This document shows positions 34,847-43,538 of a DNA stretch of 64,000 nucleotides, piece after piece. Positions within the stretch are counted from its first letter, which is position 1. Every line of letters starts with the position of its first letter. The position numbers and the translations under genes were made by a program. This DNA is from Chitinivorax tropicus (GTDB lineage Bacteria > Pseudomonadota > Gammaproteobacteria > Burkholderiales > SCOH01): the NCBI RefSeq assembly GCF_014202905.1, contig NZ_JACHHY010000012.1, forward strand, positions 1 through 64,000, read 5' to 3'. The notes below the pieces were generated by a model. It did no database searches, had not been told where the DNA came from, and saw only the letters and a list, made by a program, of their open reading frames with translations.

Positions 34847-35018
34847 CCCTCCGCGCATCGGCGTGTTTCTTGGTTTCGGCTACGATTCCGGCCAATCCTG
34901 TTGGCCCGCAGAATTGCCGTTGACTGTGCGCCATGCTGCTGAAGGAACCTGTTGCCATCCCCTATTGTGTCGCCAGCTCACCGCGTGCTTTACTGTTCTT
35001 TTACATAAAACACGTTGT

Positions 35019-35044
35019 TATGGTTATCGAACTGCGTAACCATA
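35019..35044. promoter_or_regulatory. Inverted repeat upstream of the PilJ-domain gene
   Basis: TATGGTTA and TAACCATA are perfect eight-base arms separated by ten bases, centred about 85 bases before the next start codon. Possible operator; no T-run. The rest of the 334-base gap between ftsZ and this gene holds the dcw terminator and nothing else I can support. Confidence 0.4.
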
Positions 35045-35115
35045 GCCGTCTTGCTCTGCACCGGACATACGGCAGAGTTGTTTTTCATGCAAGTGATTGT
35101 TTAAAAGGTGATTGG

Positions 35116-35904
35116 ATGACCCGATTCATTTCAAAGCCGTTGCAGATGGTTTTTCTGTGTCTGAGTCTGTGCGGCATGCTACCCGCCTGGGCCGATGATG
35201 CCGAGAACATCATGCTGGCAACTTCTCAACGGATGCTGGCCGAGCGCATGGCCAAGGCATGGATTCTCCAGGGGCTGGGTGTCAAGGTCACTGACCCGGC
35301 CAAGCAGTTGGAAAGCGCAATGGCGCAATTTGATAGCCAGCTGAACACTCTCAAGGCACTGGAAGATCCCGAGCTGAAAGACACCTATGGCACGCTGGCC
35401 CAGGTCTGGGGCGATTTCCGCCTCTACTTTACCGGCGCACCCAAGATGGCCACCAGCAAGGACTTTACCGATAGCCACGAAGAGTTGGTCTATCTCAGCC
35501 AAAAGGGAAGTGAGCTGCTGCAGCAGAAGTCGAAAGTGCCGATGGCCAAGCTGGTTGGTCTGGCAGAAGACATCAGCACGGTTTCACAACGGATCGCCAA
35601 ACTGTATCTGCTGCAAAGCTGGGGGGTGCAGCAGCCATATCTGGCCAAGGATCTGGCCGCTGCCCGTGCCGAGATCACCCAGTTGTTGGCTAAATTGAAG
35701 GCGGCGCCGGAAAACAACACTTCGACCCGTAATCAGATCGCGCTGGTCGAGACGCAATGGTTGTTTTTTGATCAGGCGTTGACGGCGCTGAATGCCAAGC
35801 GGACAGATACCACCTTGATTACCAATGTGGCCACCACCAGCGAGCGGATTCAACAAGTATCGGCAGATCTTGCCAAGCAGTACCAGCGCTTGGCAAAGCG
35901 CTGA
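35116..35904 (+). CDS. Secreted protein with type IV pilus MCP-like (PilJ) sensor domains
   Basis: 262 residues from ATG 35116 (AAAAGGTG upstream; the longer open frame to 34933 has no signal or ribosome site). A signal peptide (MVFLCLSLCGMLPAWA-DDA) is followed by two PilJ/NarX-type helical units, each with a conserved 'SQR(M/I)...' start: ATSQRMLAERMAKAWILQG and TVSQRIAKLYLLQSWGV. In PilJ and NarX this domain senses ligands in the periplasm and is attached to a membrane signalling domain. Here there is no membrane helix or output domain, so the protein is free in the periplasm. It could be a ligand-binding partner of a separate receptor; function not known. Confidence 0.8.
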   Translation: MTRFISKPLQMVFLCLSLCGMLPAWADDAENIMLATSQRMLAERMAKAWILQGLGVKVTDPAKQLESAMAQFDSQLNTLKALEDPELKDTYGTLAQVWGDFRLYFTGAPKMATSKDFTDSHEELVYLSQKGSELLQQKSKVPMAKLVGLAEDISTVSQRIAKLYLLQSWGVQQPYLAKDLAAARAEITQLLAKLKAAPENNTSTRNQIALVETQWLFFDQALTALNAKRTDTTLITNVATTSERIQQVSADLAKQYQRLAKR

Positions 35905-35939
35905 AACGGTGCGTCAGGCTGGCACACGGGTAAGTTTGC

Positions 35940-36731
35940 TCATCGATAGGCCAGAATCTCAACCGGGTCGCCCAGGCTTAGCGTGCCTGTATTCCTGGCG
36001 ACCAGATTCTGGCCGAATGTGACCCCATCGGGCGTCATACGATAGCGGTTCAGTGTTTTCAGTGGCTCATGGTCGGCTGACAGTATGCCTTGGTCGGGGT
36101 CAACAGTGGTGAAGCTGCAGCGTACACAGGGCTTGATCAACTCGAATTCGACCTCACCGATGCGGATGCGTTGCCATTGGTCTTCTGCAAATGCCTCGCA
36201 GCCATCAATCACCAGATTTGGCCTGAATTGGCGAATCGAAACTGGTTGGCTCAGCCTACTGTTCAGATCCTGCAATGAGCCTTCACCGATCAGTAGGTAG
36301 GGGTAGCCATCGGCAAATGAAAAGCGGATGCTGGGGTCGATGCGCAACCGACGGTTCGACTGCTCACCAATATAAAGCAGTCGTGCATCAGCGCCCAGAC
36401 AGAAGCTGAACCAGTCATCTGCCTCACTGTCCCCCCAATAGGCATCGAAGTCGTATTTCCAGACCGAGGTCGGACGCGCCATCTGGTAACGGTCTTGGTG
36501 GATCTCCAATGGCTCCATATCCGGTGCATTCACCTGGATGCCGGTCGCGGTGGGGGTGACGCGGATTTGAACCATGCGGGGCCATTTCCGGCCAGTCATG
36601 AGTTCGCCGTTTTCATCAGTCAGCATCCATTCTCTGTCAAATGCCAAGCCGCGCTCGGTCGCCTTGGCGGTTTCCAATGCATTGCCACTACAGGACTTGA
36701 TTGGATAGTGGAAGAGTTGTGAGAGATGCAT
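35940..36731 (-). CDS. MOSC domain protein (YcbX-like, molybdenum cofactor dependent)
   Basis: 263 residues. An N-terminal MOSC_N beta-barrel (LSQLFHYPIKSCSGNALE, RGLAFDREWMLTDENGELMTGRKWPRM) is followed by the MOSC domain with the conserved cysteine region IKPCVRCSFTTVDPDQG and a C-terminal FGQNLVARNTGTLSLGD. The family includes YcbX and mARC, which bind sulphurated Moco and reduce N-hydroxylated compounds. The E. coli YcbX C-terminal 2Fe-2S domain is absent, so it must use a separate electron donor. It is convergent with the PilJ-type gene (35-base gap). Confidence 0.88.
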   Translation of the reverse strand: MHLSQLFHYPIKSCSGNALETAKATERGLAFDREWMLTDENGELMTGRKWPRMVQIRVTPTATGIQVNAPDMEPLEIHQDRYQMARPTSVWKYDFDAYWGDSEADDWFSFCLGADARLLYIGEQSNRRLRIDPSIRFSFADGYPYLLIGEGSLQDLNSRLSQPVSIRQFRPNLVIDGCEAFAEDQWQRIRIGEVEFELIKPCVRCSFTTVDPDQGILSADHEPLKTLNRYRMTPDGVTFGQNLVARNTGTLSLGDPVEILAYR

Positions 36732-36990
36732 AAAGGCTCCGCCGGGTGGTCTAAAATACCGTTGTCAGTCGCATAACCTTATCAGGCAAGGGTTTCAGGT
36801 GCAATCGGGCTTGGCGCCCGTATGGGTTGCCCAAGTGGCGAAGTGCAGCTGGTTTGCTATGCTCCAGATAACAAAGTCGCCAACGAATCAACTGTATGGC
36901 GAGGTCGATGTCGCCCAGGTCTGGGGCGCCTGACGGCGCGTGCCACGCGCTCTTTCACCCAACTGATAATCAGGAAAGGTTCGGTACATC

Positions 36991-37884
36991 ATGATTCATG
37001 TGACACATGACGATTGGGGGGATGATCCGAGTGCGAGTGGCATGGGCGAGATGATCCGCCTGCTGGAGAGCATGTTGAATGGCATGGAGCTGGATTTGGT
37101 GCTGGATGGTATTGTCAGCTTGGCTGAGCGGCAGGCCAAAGGTGCACGCTGCTTGATCTCGCTGGCTGACACCCCTGCGCGCCGCCTGCGATTGAGCAGT
37201 TCGCCACATGTACCGTTGGAGCTGATCCTGGAGCTGGAGGATCTGCCTTTTGGCGAGGAGGGCGGTGGGTTTGGCCTAGTAGCCGAGCGGGGCCAGGTAG
37301 TGGCGGCCAGCGATGTGGAACATGACCACAGCTGGCGTGCAGTGTCTGACACTCTGCTGGCGGCGGGCATCCATAGCGTACTGGCGTATCCAGTGCTGGG
37401 CCAGGGGAAGGAAGTGGTGGCGGTAGTGTCCTTGCTGTTCAAGGACAAACATGTCAGCCGGTCAAATGAACAGATATTGCTGCGGCGGGTGGCGCGGCTG
37501 GTTCATCTGGCCATCCGGTCCGATCATAAATTCCGGCATCTACAGGAAAGCGAACAGCTGTATCGTACCGTGGTCGAGTCGCTGGCCGTGCCCGCTTTCA
37601 TTCTGCGGGGGGATCGTTTCTGCTATGTCAATCCAGCAATGGAAACATTGGTTGGTTACACTGCAACCGAAATGCAGGATCATGTGGCCTGGGAGTGGAT
37701 CGAAAGCGCTGATCGTCAGCAGGCCCGAGCTGATCTGATTGGTGTGCAACGGGGTGAGGTGAATCAGGTTCACCACGCCTACCGGTTCCACACCAAGCAA
37801 GGCGAAGATGTCTCAGTCGATCTGCAGATCCGCCCGGTGCGTTTTCATAATGCGCCAGCTGCATTGGCGATCGGTACCGTGTAA
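36991..37884 (+). CDS. GAF-PAS sensory protein without output domain
   Basis: 297 residues with no membrane helix. A GAF domain (about 15-175; GMGEMIRLLESMLNGMELDLVLDGIVSLAE, RCLISLAD, GIHSVLAYPVLGQGKEVVAVVSLLF) leads through a helical linker (LAIRSDHKFRHLQESEQLYRTVVESL) into a PAS domain (about 190-297; AFILRGDRFCYVNPAMETLVGYT, HAYRFHTKQGEDVSVDLQIRP). In most relatives such a linker-PAS unit is followed by GGDEF, EAL or kinase domains, but here the frame ends right after PAS with a normal stop. It is therefore either a stand-alone sensor acting through protein contact or a truncated gene. Nothing downstream to 38035 resembles a GGDEF remnant. Confidence 0.8.
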   Translation: MIHVTHDDWGDDPSASGMGEMIRLLESMLNGMELDLVLDGIVSLAERQAKGARCLISLADTPARRLRLSSSPHVPLELILELEDLPFGEEGGGFGLVAERGQVVAASDVEHDHSWRAVSDTLLAAGIHSVLAYPVLGQGKEVVAVVSLLFKDKHVSRSNEQILLRRVARLVHLAIRSDHKFRHLQESEQLYRTVVESLAVPAFILRGDRFCYVNPAMETLVGYTATEMQDHVAWEWIESADRQQARADLIGVQRGEVNQVHHAYRFHTKQGEDVSVDLQIRPVRFHNAPAALAIGTV

Positions 37885-37984
37885 TTTCCTGGTTTGCCCT
37901 GTCGGGCTGATCCGGTGTCGGCCATGTAACTTGGTCTGCCGGGTCTGGCGAGCAGTTGCAGGGTAAGACCACGCAGCACACTTT

Positions 37985-38006
37985 GGCGGGCCTGGGCTCG
38001 CCTTTT
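37985..38006 (+). terminator. Short terminator after the GAF-PAS gene
   Basis: GGCGGGC and GCTCGCC pair over seven positions (one G-U) with a four-base loop, followed by TTTTG. It lies 100 bases past the GAF-PAS stop and 60 before the next start. Confidence 0.6.
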
Positions 38007-38065
38007 GTTATGGATTCATAGGACACACGCCACCGATGTCGAGGTGGCAGGCAAGGAGCGCATCG

Positions 38066-39010
38066 TTGGCAACGGTCTTGATCATTGGCGGAAGTGGTTT
38101 TCTGGGGCATCTGGTGGCGGCTGCGTTGGTCAAACAGGGCCATTCAGTCATCGTGCCGACACGGCGATATCAGCAGCAGAAAGGCAACCTGCTGGTGCTG
38201 CCCAATCTGTCGTTGCTCGAAGCTGATGTCAATGATCCCTCACAGCTCAGGCTGCTGGTGCAGGCGAGTGACGTGATCATCAACTTGGTGGGAATTTTGC
38301 AGGGGGATGAAGCCGCCTTTCAGCGTGCGCATGTCGATCTGCCCTCCCAGCTGGTCACTGCCATGCAGCAGGCAGGTAAGCGGCGCTTGATCCATATCAG
38401 CGCGGTCGGAGCGGATGAGCAGGCTCCGAGTCGTTATCTGCGATCGAAAGGCCGAGGGGAGCAGGTTGTCAGACAATCCGGGCTGGATTACACCATTTTG
38501 CGGCCCTCGGTCATTTTTGGTGAAGGGGATCGCTTTTTGACCATGTTCGCCAAATTGCAAAGTCTCTTTCCAGTCATGCCACTGGCCTGTCCGCACGCCC
38601 GCTTTCAGCCGATCTGGGTGATGGACGTGGTTCAGGCCATATGCCGCTGTCTTGATCTGCCTGCCACGTTCAATCAGACCCTGGCATTGGGTGGGCCCAG
38701 GCAATACACCTTGCGCGAGCTGGTGGCCTATGTGGGACAGCTCACCGGCCACCGCCGCCCGATCCTTGGGCTGACAGGGGCACTGGCCACCGTGCAGGCG
38801 TGGATGTTGGAGAAAGCGCCAGGGCAGCTGATGTCACGTGACAATCTGGCCTCCATGAGTGTGCCCAATGTGGTCGAGGGCCCATTTCCATCTGTATTGG
38901 GCTTTGTACCCACCGCGCTGGAAGCCATTGCGCCGTTTTACCTGTCGAATGCTGCACCCAGGCAGCGCTTCGATCGTTTCCGCGCCAATCATGCAAACTC
39001 GGATAACTGA
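38066..39010 (+). CDS. NAD(P)-binding SDR protein, complex I NDUFA9 subunit family
   Basis: 314 residues if translation starts at TTG 38066, which has a perfect AAGGAG seven bases upstream and puts ATVLIIGGSGFLGHLVAAAL at the N-terminus. ATG 38036 has no ribosome site and would add ten polar residues. Extended SDR fold with the GGSGFLG dinucleotide loop, DVIINLVGILQG, HISAVGAD, SRYLRSKGRGEQVVRQSGLDYTILRPSVIFG. This subgroup resembles the NDUFA9 accessory subunit of mitochondrial complex I. In betaproteobacteria it is often found close to cca, as here (five genes on). Its enzyme activity is unknown. Confidence 0.85.
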   Translation: MATVLIIGGSGFLGHLVAAALVKQGHSVIVPTRRYQQQKGNLLVLPNLSLLEADVNDPSQLRLLVQASDVIINLVGILQGDEAAFQRAHVDLPSQLVTAMQQAGKRRLIHISAVGADEQAPSRYLRSKGRGEQVVRQSGLDYTILRPSVIFGEGDRFLTMFAKLQSLFPVMPLACPHARFQPIWVMDVVQAICRCLDLPATFNQTLALGGPRQYTLRELVAYVGQLTGHRRPILGLTGALATVQAWMLEKAPGQLMSRDNLASMSVPNVVEGPFPSVLGFVPTALEAIAPFYLSNAAPRQRFDRFRANHANSDN

Positions 39011-39025
39011 CAGGTGCTTGACGAG

Positions 39026-39427
39026 ATGCGCTACACCCAGATCGGTCAGGCTTCAATCCACCCCATACATCGGTTGAGTTGTCACTGTGGTGGTGTCGTC
39101 ATCGAGCTTCATTTGCCGAATGGGGTCGAAAACCCCAGGCGTTGCAACTGCTCGATCTGCAGGCGGAGGGGGGCGATCTGCTCGTCAGTACCCCTGGCGG
39201 ACCTGAAGATCCTCCAAGGGCAGGCGTTGCTGACGCTGTATCAGTTCAACACCCGTACCGCCAAGCACTATTTCTGTAAGGTGTGTGGAATCTATACCCA
39301 CCATCAACGGCGCTCTGATCCCGGTGTCTACGCCTACAATGTGGGCTGCCTGGAGGGGGTCAACCCATTCGAGTTGGGTGAGGTACCTATCTCAGATGGC
39401 GTCCATCACGTTTCTGACCGTCTCTGA
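39026..39427 (+). CDS. GFA family (glutathione-dependent formaldehyde-activating-like) protein
   Basis: About 133 residues; GTG at 39014 is an alternative start four codons earlier. Zinc ligands of the GFA/CENP-V fold are all visible: SCHCGGV, RCNCSICRRRG and YFCKVCGIYTHH. The founding enzyme speeds S-hydroxymethylglutathione formation, but most family members have no proven activity. It follows the NDUFA9-like gene closely (15 bases) and is probably co-transcribed. Confidence 0.85.
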   Translation: MRYTQIGQASIHPIHRLSCHCGGVVIELHLPNGVENPRRCNCSICRRRGAICSSVPLADLKILQGQALLTLYQFNTRTAKHYFCKVCGIYTHHQRRSDPGVYAYNVGCLEGVNPFELGEVPISDGVHHVSDRL

Positions 39428-39624
39428 GCGAGCCGCTGAGTAGCAGATCACGGTGTGCGTCACCCCTAATCAGGTAGGAAAGTGGATGGCCCTTGCGATC
39501 TGCGACGCACAGTCATGCTTGCCTGACCCGCCACCATGACCCGAGCTGTATACCCACCGCTTTGTTTTTGGCAGTAGCAGCGGCATAATCCGCGGATAAT
39601 GACAATCACTGAAATGTATCCGCC

Positions 39625-40293
39625 ATGTTCAAGCTCGTCATCGGCAACAAGAACTATTCATCCTGGTCATTGCGCCCATGGTTCTTGCTGAAGCATGCCG
39701 ATATCCCCTTTGAGGAAATCCTCATCCCGCTGTACGAAATCGATTGGCGCAAGCACATCCTCAAATATTCACCGACAGGCAAAGTCCCCTGTCTGATCGA
39801 TGGCAAGGCTGTGGTCTGGGAATCCATCGCAATCTGTGAGTATGTGGCTGAACTGTTCCCAGGCTGTTATCTGCTGCCGAAAGACCCCGTTGTGCGGGCA
39901 GAGGTGCGCTCTGTCAGTGCGGAGATGCATGCCGGCTTCTTCAATATGCGCAAGACCATGCCGATGAACGTGCGCAAGCGTTTCCCCGGCCATGGCCGTA
40001 CGCCTGAGACCAATGCCGACATCCGTCGCATCACCGAGGTGTGGAACAGCTGCCGCGAGCGCTTTGGTGACCGGGGGCCATTTTTGTTTGGGGAATTCAC
40101 CATGGCAGACGCGATGTTTGCACCGGTCTGTACACGCTTCCTGACCTATGGTGTCGAGCTGCCAGAGCCTGCCCGCGCCTATATGCAATACATGCTTAAT
40201 ACACCCGCGATGAAGGAGTGGTACGCTGCTGCTTTGACCGAGCCGCAAATCATTGCGCATAGCGAGGTCGATGACGAGCCTGGGATGGTCTGA
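39625..40293 (+). CDS. Glutathione S-transferase family protein
   Basis: 222 residues. The N-terminal thioredoxin-like domain starts LVIGNKNYSSWSLRPWFLLKHADIPFEE, with the catalytic Ser in the SSWS stretch, then SPTGKVPCLID and WESIAICEYVAE (glutathione gamma-Glu site). The C-terminal helical domain has FLFGEFTMADAMFAPVC. This matches the Zeta/YfcF-like soluble GSTs. Substrate unknown. Its stop overlaps the start of the DUF2214 gene by one base. Confidence 0.9.
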   Translation: MFKLVIGNKNYSSWSLRPWFLLKHADIPFEEILIPLYEIDWRKHILKYSPTGKVPCLIDGKAVVWESIAICEYVAELFPGCYLLPKDPVVRAEVRSVSAEMHAGFFNMRKTMPMNVRKRFPGHGRTPETNADIRRITEVWNSCRERFGDRGPFLFGEFTMADAMFAPVCTRFLTYGVELPEPARAYMQYMLNTPAMKEWYAAALTEPQIIAHSEVDDEPGMV

Positions 40294-40748
40294 TGCTGCA
40301 ATCTGCTTTGCTGGCGTGGTTACACTATGTGGGGTTTGCGGGCATGCTCGCTTGTCTGGTGTTGGAGCATCGCCTGTTCCAGCCGACCATGTCAGCCAAT
40401 CAGCTCAAGGCGCTGGGGCGGATCGACCTGCTGTATGGGGGGCTGGCTGGGGCGCAGATTGCGACAGGTGTGTTCCGCCTGTGGTTGGAGAAGGGTGTGG
40501 CCTACTATCTGCACAACGGCTTGTTCCACGCCAAACTGATGCTGTTTGTCATGGTTGGGCTGGCGTCCCTCTATCCGACCATCCATTTCATCCGGCTCAA
40601 CCGTGGCGCGCAGGGCGAAACGGTCATGGTGCCGCAAGATCTGGTGCGGAAGATCATGATGGTGATCCGTCTGGAGTTATTCCTCATGTTGCTGATCCCG
40701 CTTTTCGCAACCATGATGGCTCGTGGCATGGGGATCGGTGCGCATTGA
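40293..40748 (+). CDS. DUF2214 family four-helix membrane protein
   Basis: 151 residues with four membrane helices: about 5-25 (LLAWLHYVGFAGMLACLVLEH), 45-62 (LYGGLAGAQIATGVFRLW), 78-98 (AKLMLFVMVGLASLYPTIHF) and 122-140. The conserved His in WLHYVG and HAKL are typical of DUF2214, a family with possible haem or quinone ligands by analogy to other short four-helix proteins. The ATG shares one base with the stop of the GST gene, so the two are co-translated. Function unknown. Confidence 0.85.
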   Translation: MLQSALLAWLHYVGFAGMLACLVLEHRLFQPTMSANQLKALGRIDLLYGGLAGAQIATGVFRLWLEKGVAYYLHNGLFHAKLMLFVMVGLASLYPTIHFIRLNRGAQGETVMVPQDLVRKIMMVIRLELFLMLLIPLFATMMARGMGIGAH

Positions 40749-40797
40749 GATGGCCCTGCGTGATACTTGGCAATGATTGAGTTGGATGTCCAGAGCA

Positions 40798-42018
40798 ATG
40801 CAGATTTATATCGTTGGTGGGGCGGTTCGAGATCAACTATTGGGCCTGCCCGTGAAGGACCGGGACTATGTGGTTGTGGGGGCCGCACCTGGGCAATTGT
40901 TGGCGCAGGGTTTCAAGCCGGTGGGGAAGGATTTCCCGGTCTTTCTGCACCCTGACACCCACGAAGAATATGCACTTGCCCGTACGGAACGTAAAACTGC
41001 GCCTGGCTATACTGGCTTTGCATTTCACGCAGCGCCCGATGTCACGTTGGAGCAAGACCTGGCCAGGCGGGACCTGACCATCAACGCGATTGCCATGGAT
41101 GACCAGGGGCAATTGATCGACCCCTTCCATGGCATGGATGACCTCAAGGCTGGGGTATTGCGGCATGTATCACCGGCATTCATCGAAGACCCTGTCCGCA
41201 TTCTGCGCTTGGCGCGATTTGCAGCCCGTTTCGGCTTTATGGTGGCAGAGGAGACGATGCAACTGATGCGCCAGATGGTTGAACAGGGTGAGGTGGATGC
41301 CCTGGTGCCCGAGCGAGTCTGGCAGGAGTTGGCCAAAGGCTTGATGGAGGCCACGCCGTCGCGGATGTTCCTGACCTTGCGCACCTGCGGTGCGCTGACG
41401 CGGATTTTGCCAGCGCTGGATCGCCTGTTTGGTGTGCCCCAGCCTGCTGTTCACCACCCCGAAATCGACACCGGCGACCATGTGATGCGTGTGGTGGACT
41501 ACGCTGCTTCGGCTGGCATGCCGCTCTCGGTGCGTTTTGCTGCGCTGATGCATGATTTGGGCAAGGGCACGACTGACCCGGCTTTGTGGCCGAGCCACCA
41601 CGATCACGAAGCAAGAGGTGCCGCGCTGGTGGAGGCCGTGTGTGCGAGATTGCGTGTGCCCAACGATTGCCGCGATCTGGCCCGGCTGGTGGCTGCCCAC
41701 CATGGTAATGTGCATCGGGCGCAAGTGTTGCGGGCAGGCACCATTCTGAAGCTGTTGCAAGCCTGTGACGCATTCCGCAAACCAACCCGCTTTCACGACC
41801 TGTTGCAGGCGTGCGTGGCGGATGCCAGAGGGCGCCTGGGATTTGAAGACAGCCCTTATCCACAACAGGCCAGACTGACACTGGCGCTTGAAGCCGCCGC
41901 CGCCGTGGATGCGGGCCATATCGCACAATCCTGTGAAGATAAGGCCACCATTCCCACCCGGGTTGCACAAGCCCGAGTGGAGGCCATCCGCCGCGCTTTG
42001 AATGAGCCGCAGGACTGA
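40798..42018 (+). CDS. cca: CCA-adding enzyme (tRNA nucleotidyltransferase)
   Basis: 406 residues from ATG 40798, giving MQIYIVGGAVRDQLLGLPV at the start; an upstream start seven codons earlier is not supported. Class II nucleotidyltransferase with the catalytic DxD in KDRDYVVVG, EYALARTERKT and DLARRDLTINAIA. RRMRTGSSM-like ancillary helices are followed by an HD phosphohydrolase domain (FAALMHDLGKGTTD, SHHDHEARGAAL, VAAHHGNVHRA), as in the E. coli enzyme of similar length. Adds or repairs the 3' CCA of tRNA. Confidence 0.97.
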   Translation: MQIYIVGGAVRDQLLGLPVKDRDYVVVGAAPGQLLAQGFKPVGKDFPVFLHPDTHEEYALARTERKTAPGYTGFAFHAAPDVTLEQDLARRDLTINAIAMDDQGQLIDPFHGMDDLKAGVLRHVSPAFIEDPVRILRLARFAARFGFMVAEETMQLMRQMVEQGEVDALVPERVWQELAKGLMEATPSRMFLTLRTCGALTRILPALDRLFGVPQPAVHHPEIDTGDHVMRVVDYAASAGMPLSVRFAALMHDLGKGTTDPALWPSHHDHEARGAALVEAVCARLRVPNDCRDLARLVAAHHGNVHRAQVLRAGTILKLLQACDAFRKPTRFHDLLQACVADARGRLGFEDSPYPQQARLTLALEAAAAVDAGHIAQSCEDKATIPTRVAQARVEAIRRALNEPQD

Positions 42019-42112
42019 GCTGCCAGGCCGCGAGCAGTCGCTGATGGCTCTGGATAAGGTGGGTAAACAGCTTGCCAGGGCCACTGCAAACAGTTGATTT
42101 GCCTATACCGCG

Positions 42113-42142
42113 TTTACCCCGCGCCAGAAAAGCGCGTAAAAT
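42113..42142 (+). promoter_or_regulatory. Candidate promoter of the phoH-lnt operon
   Basis: TTTACC (42113-42118, 4 of 6) and TAAAAT (42137-42142, 5 of 6) are separated by 18 bases. The phoH start codon lies 42 bases downstream. A CGCGC/GCGCG hairpin sits within the spacer. Confidence 0.45.
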
Positions 42143-42184
42143 GCGTCTATTTCCATCGTCACGCGGTCACTCACCTCCCTTCGA

Positions 42185-43174
42185 ATGAATACCTTTCTCG
42201 ACGTGGCATTTACGCCCATCGATAACGCCCGCTTGTCCAACCTGTGCGGTGCGCTCGACGAAAACCTCAAACAGATCGAAACTGCGCTGAATGTCAGCAT
42301 TGCCCGTCGTGGTGAGCAGTTCCGTGTCAATGGCAACAAACAACAGGCTGAGCATGCCGCTTCGTTGCTGCGTAAATTCTATGACAAGGCCGAACGCCAC
42401 CTAGACATTGAAGATATTCAACTGGGCCTGGTTGAGCACGCCAGCGATGTGTCGCCCGGCCCAATGGACGAAGGCGTACCGGTGCTGATGACACGCCGCC
42501 CCGACTTACGCGGTCGCACACCACGGCAGATCGAGTATCTGCGTCAGATCCAGTCGCATGACATTACCTTTGGCATCGGCCCAGCAGGCACGGGCAAGAC
42601 CTATCTGGCGGTAGCATCGGCAGTGGATGCGCTGGAGCGCGATCTGGTCAAGCGTATCGTGTTGGTGCGCCCTGCCGTCGAGGCGGGTGAAAAGCTGGGC
42701 TTTCTGCCCGGTGATCTGGCCCAGAAAGTGGACCCTTACCTCAGGCCACTCTATGACGCGTTGTATGATTTGATGGGTTTTGACAAAGTCACCCGGCTGT
42801 TTGAAAAAACGACCATCGAGATAGCGCCATTGGCCTATATGCGTGGCCGGACGCTCAACCACAGCTTTATCATTCTGGACGAGGCGCAGAACACCACGCC
42901 CGAGCAGATGAAAATGTTTCTGACCCGTATCGGCTTTGGCACCAAGGCCGTGATCACAGGCGATGTCACACAGATCGACTTGGCCAGGAATCAGAAATCC
43001 GGCTTGGTCGAGGCACAAAAAGTGCTTGCAGATGTCCGAGGGATTGCTTTCCAGTTCTTCCGTTCCGATGATGTTGTCCGTCATCCTCTGGTGCAGAAGA
43101 TCATCGATGCATACGATAAACATACCAAGACCCTGACGGCACTCAGTAAAACGGACACGGCACATGATGAATAA
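42185..43174 (+). CDS. ybeZ: PhoH-like P-loop ATPase (YbeZ)
   Basis: 329 residues. An N-terminal KH-like part (ETALNVSIARRGEQFRVNG) precedes the ATPase core: Walker A GPAGTGKTYLA, VRPAVEAGEKLGFLPGDL, Walker B FIILDEAQNTTPEQM and GDVTQIDL. PhoH-like proteins of this type pair with YbeY in rRNA processing and ribosome quality control. First gene of phoH-DUF5329-ybeY-corC-lnt. Its end overlaps the next gene by 11 bases. Confidence 0.95.
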   Translation: MNTFLDVAFTPIDNARLSNLCGALDENLKQIETALNVSIARRGEQFRVNGNKQQAEHAASLLRKFYDKAERHLDIEDIQLGLVEHASDVSPGPMDEGVPVLMTRRPDLRGRTPRQIEYLRQIQSHDITFGIGPAGTGKTYLAVASAVDALERDLVKRIVLVRPAVEAGEKLGFLPGDLAQKVDPYLRPLYDALYDLMGFDKVTRLFEKTTIEIAPLAYMRGRTLNHSFIILDEAQNTTPEQMKMFLTRIGFGTKAVITGDVTQIDLARNQKSGLVEAQKVLADVRGIAFQFFRSDDVVRHPLVQKIIDAYDKHTKTLTALSKTDTAHDE

Positions 43175-43538
43175 ACCAATCATGTGGGTGGCCCTGGCCG
43201 CCGCCGGGCTGATCGGATCAGCCCAGGCTGCACTGGATCCCGACAGTGCGCACGAAGTGGAGGACTTGCTGAAGCGGATGGGCCAATCGGGTTGCACATT
43301 TGTCCACAATGGCGATGCGCATACTGCCAAGGAAGCGGTTGCACACCTGCGTCTCAAGTTGGAAAAGGCGGGCCATAGGCTACGGACAACAGAGGATTTC
43401 ATCGATCAGCTGGCCAGCAAAAGCAACTTGACCGGCAGGCCGTATTTACTGCGGTGCGTCGGCCTACCCGAGATGCAGTCTGCGCGGTGGTTGAGAGCCG
43501 AGCTGAAATGGATGCGCCACAGGAGTGCCGCAGAATGA
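43164..43538 (+). CDS. DUF5329 family small secreted protein
   Basis: 124 residues (a second ATG one codon later is equally possible). Signal peptide [16 protein letters not shown], then [58 protein letters not shown] and a final [10 protein letters not shown]: the DUF5329 pattern with two conserved cysteines likely forming a disulfide. It sits between ybeZ and ybeY, overlapping both, inside an operon otherwise devoted to ribosome and envelope maintenance. Function unknown. Confidence 0.8.
   Translation: MMNKPIMWVALAAAGLIGSAQAALDPDSAHEVEDLLKRMGQSGCTFVHNGDAHTAKEAVAHLRLKLEKAGHRLRTTEDFIDQLASKSNLTGRPYLLRCVGLPEMQSARWLRAELKWMRHRSAAE

Noticed and set aside
40253-40780. 175-codon frame overlapping the DUF2214 gene
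   Set aside because: Out of frame with a well-formed four-helix membrane protein that is coupled to the GST gene; no motif of its own.
41170-42084. 304-codon minus-strand frame
   Set aside because: Antisense to cca, with no start-site signals or recognisable family.
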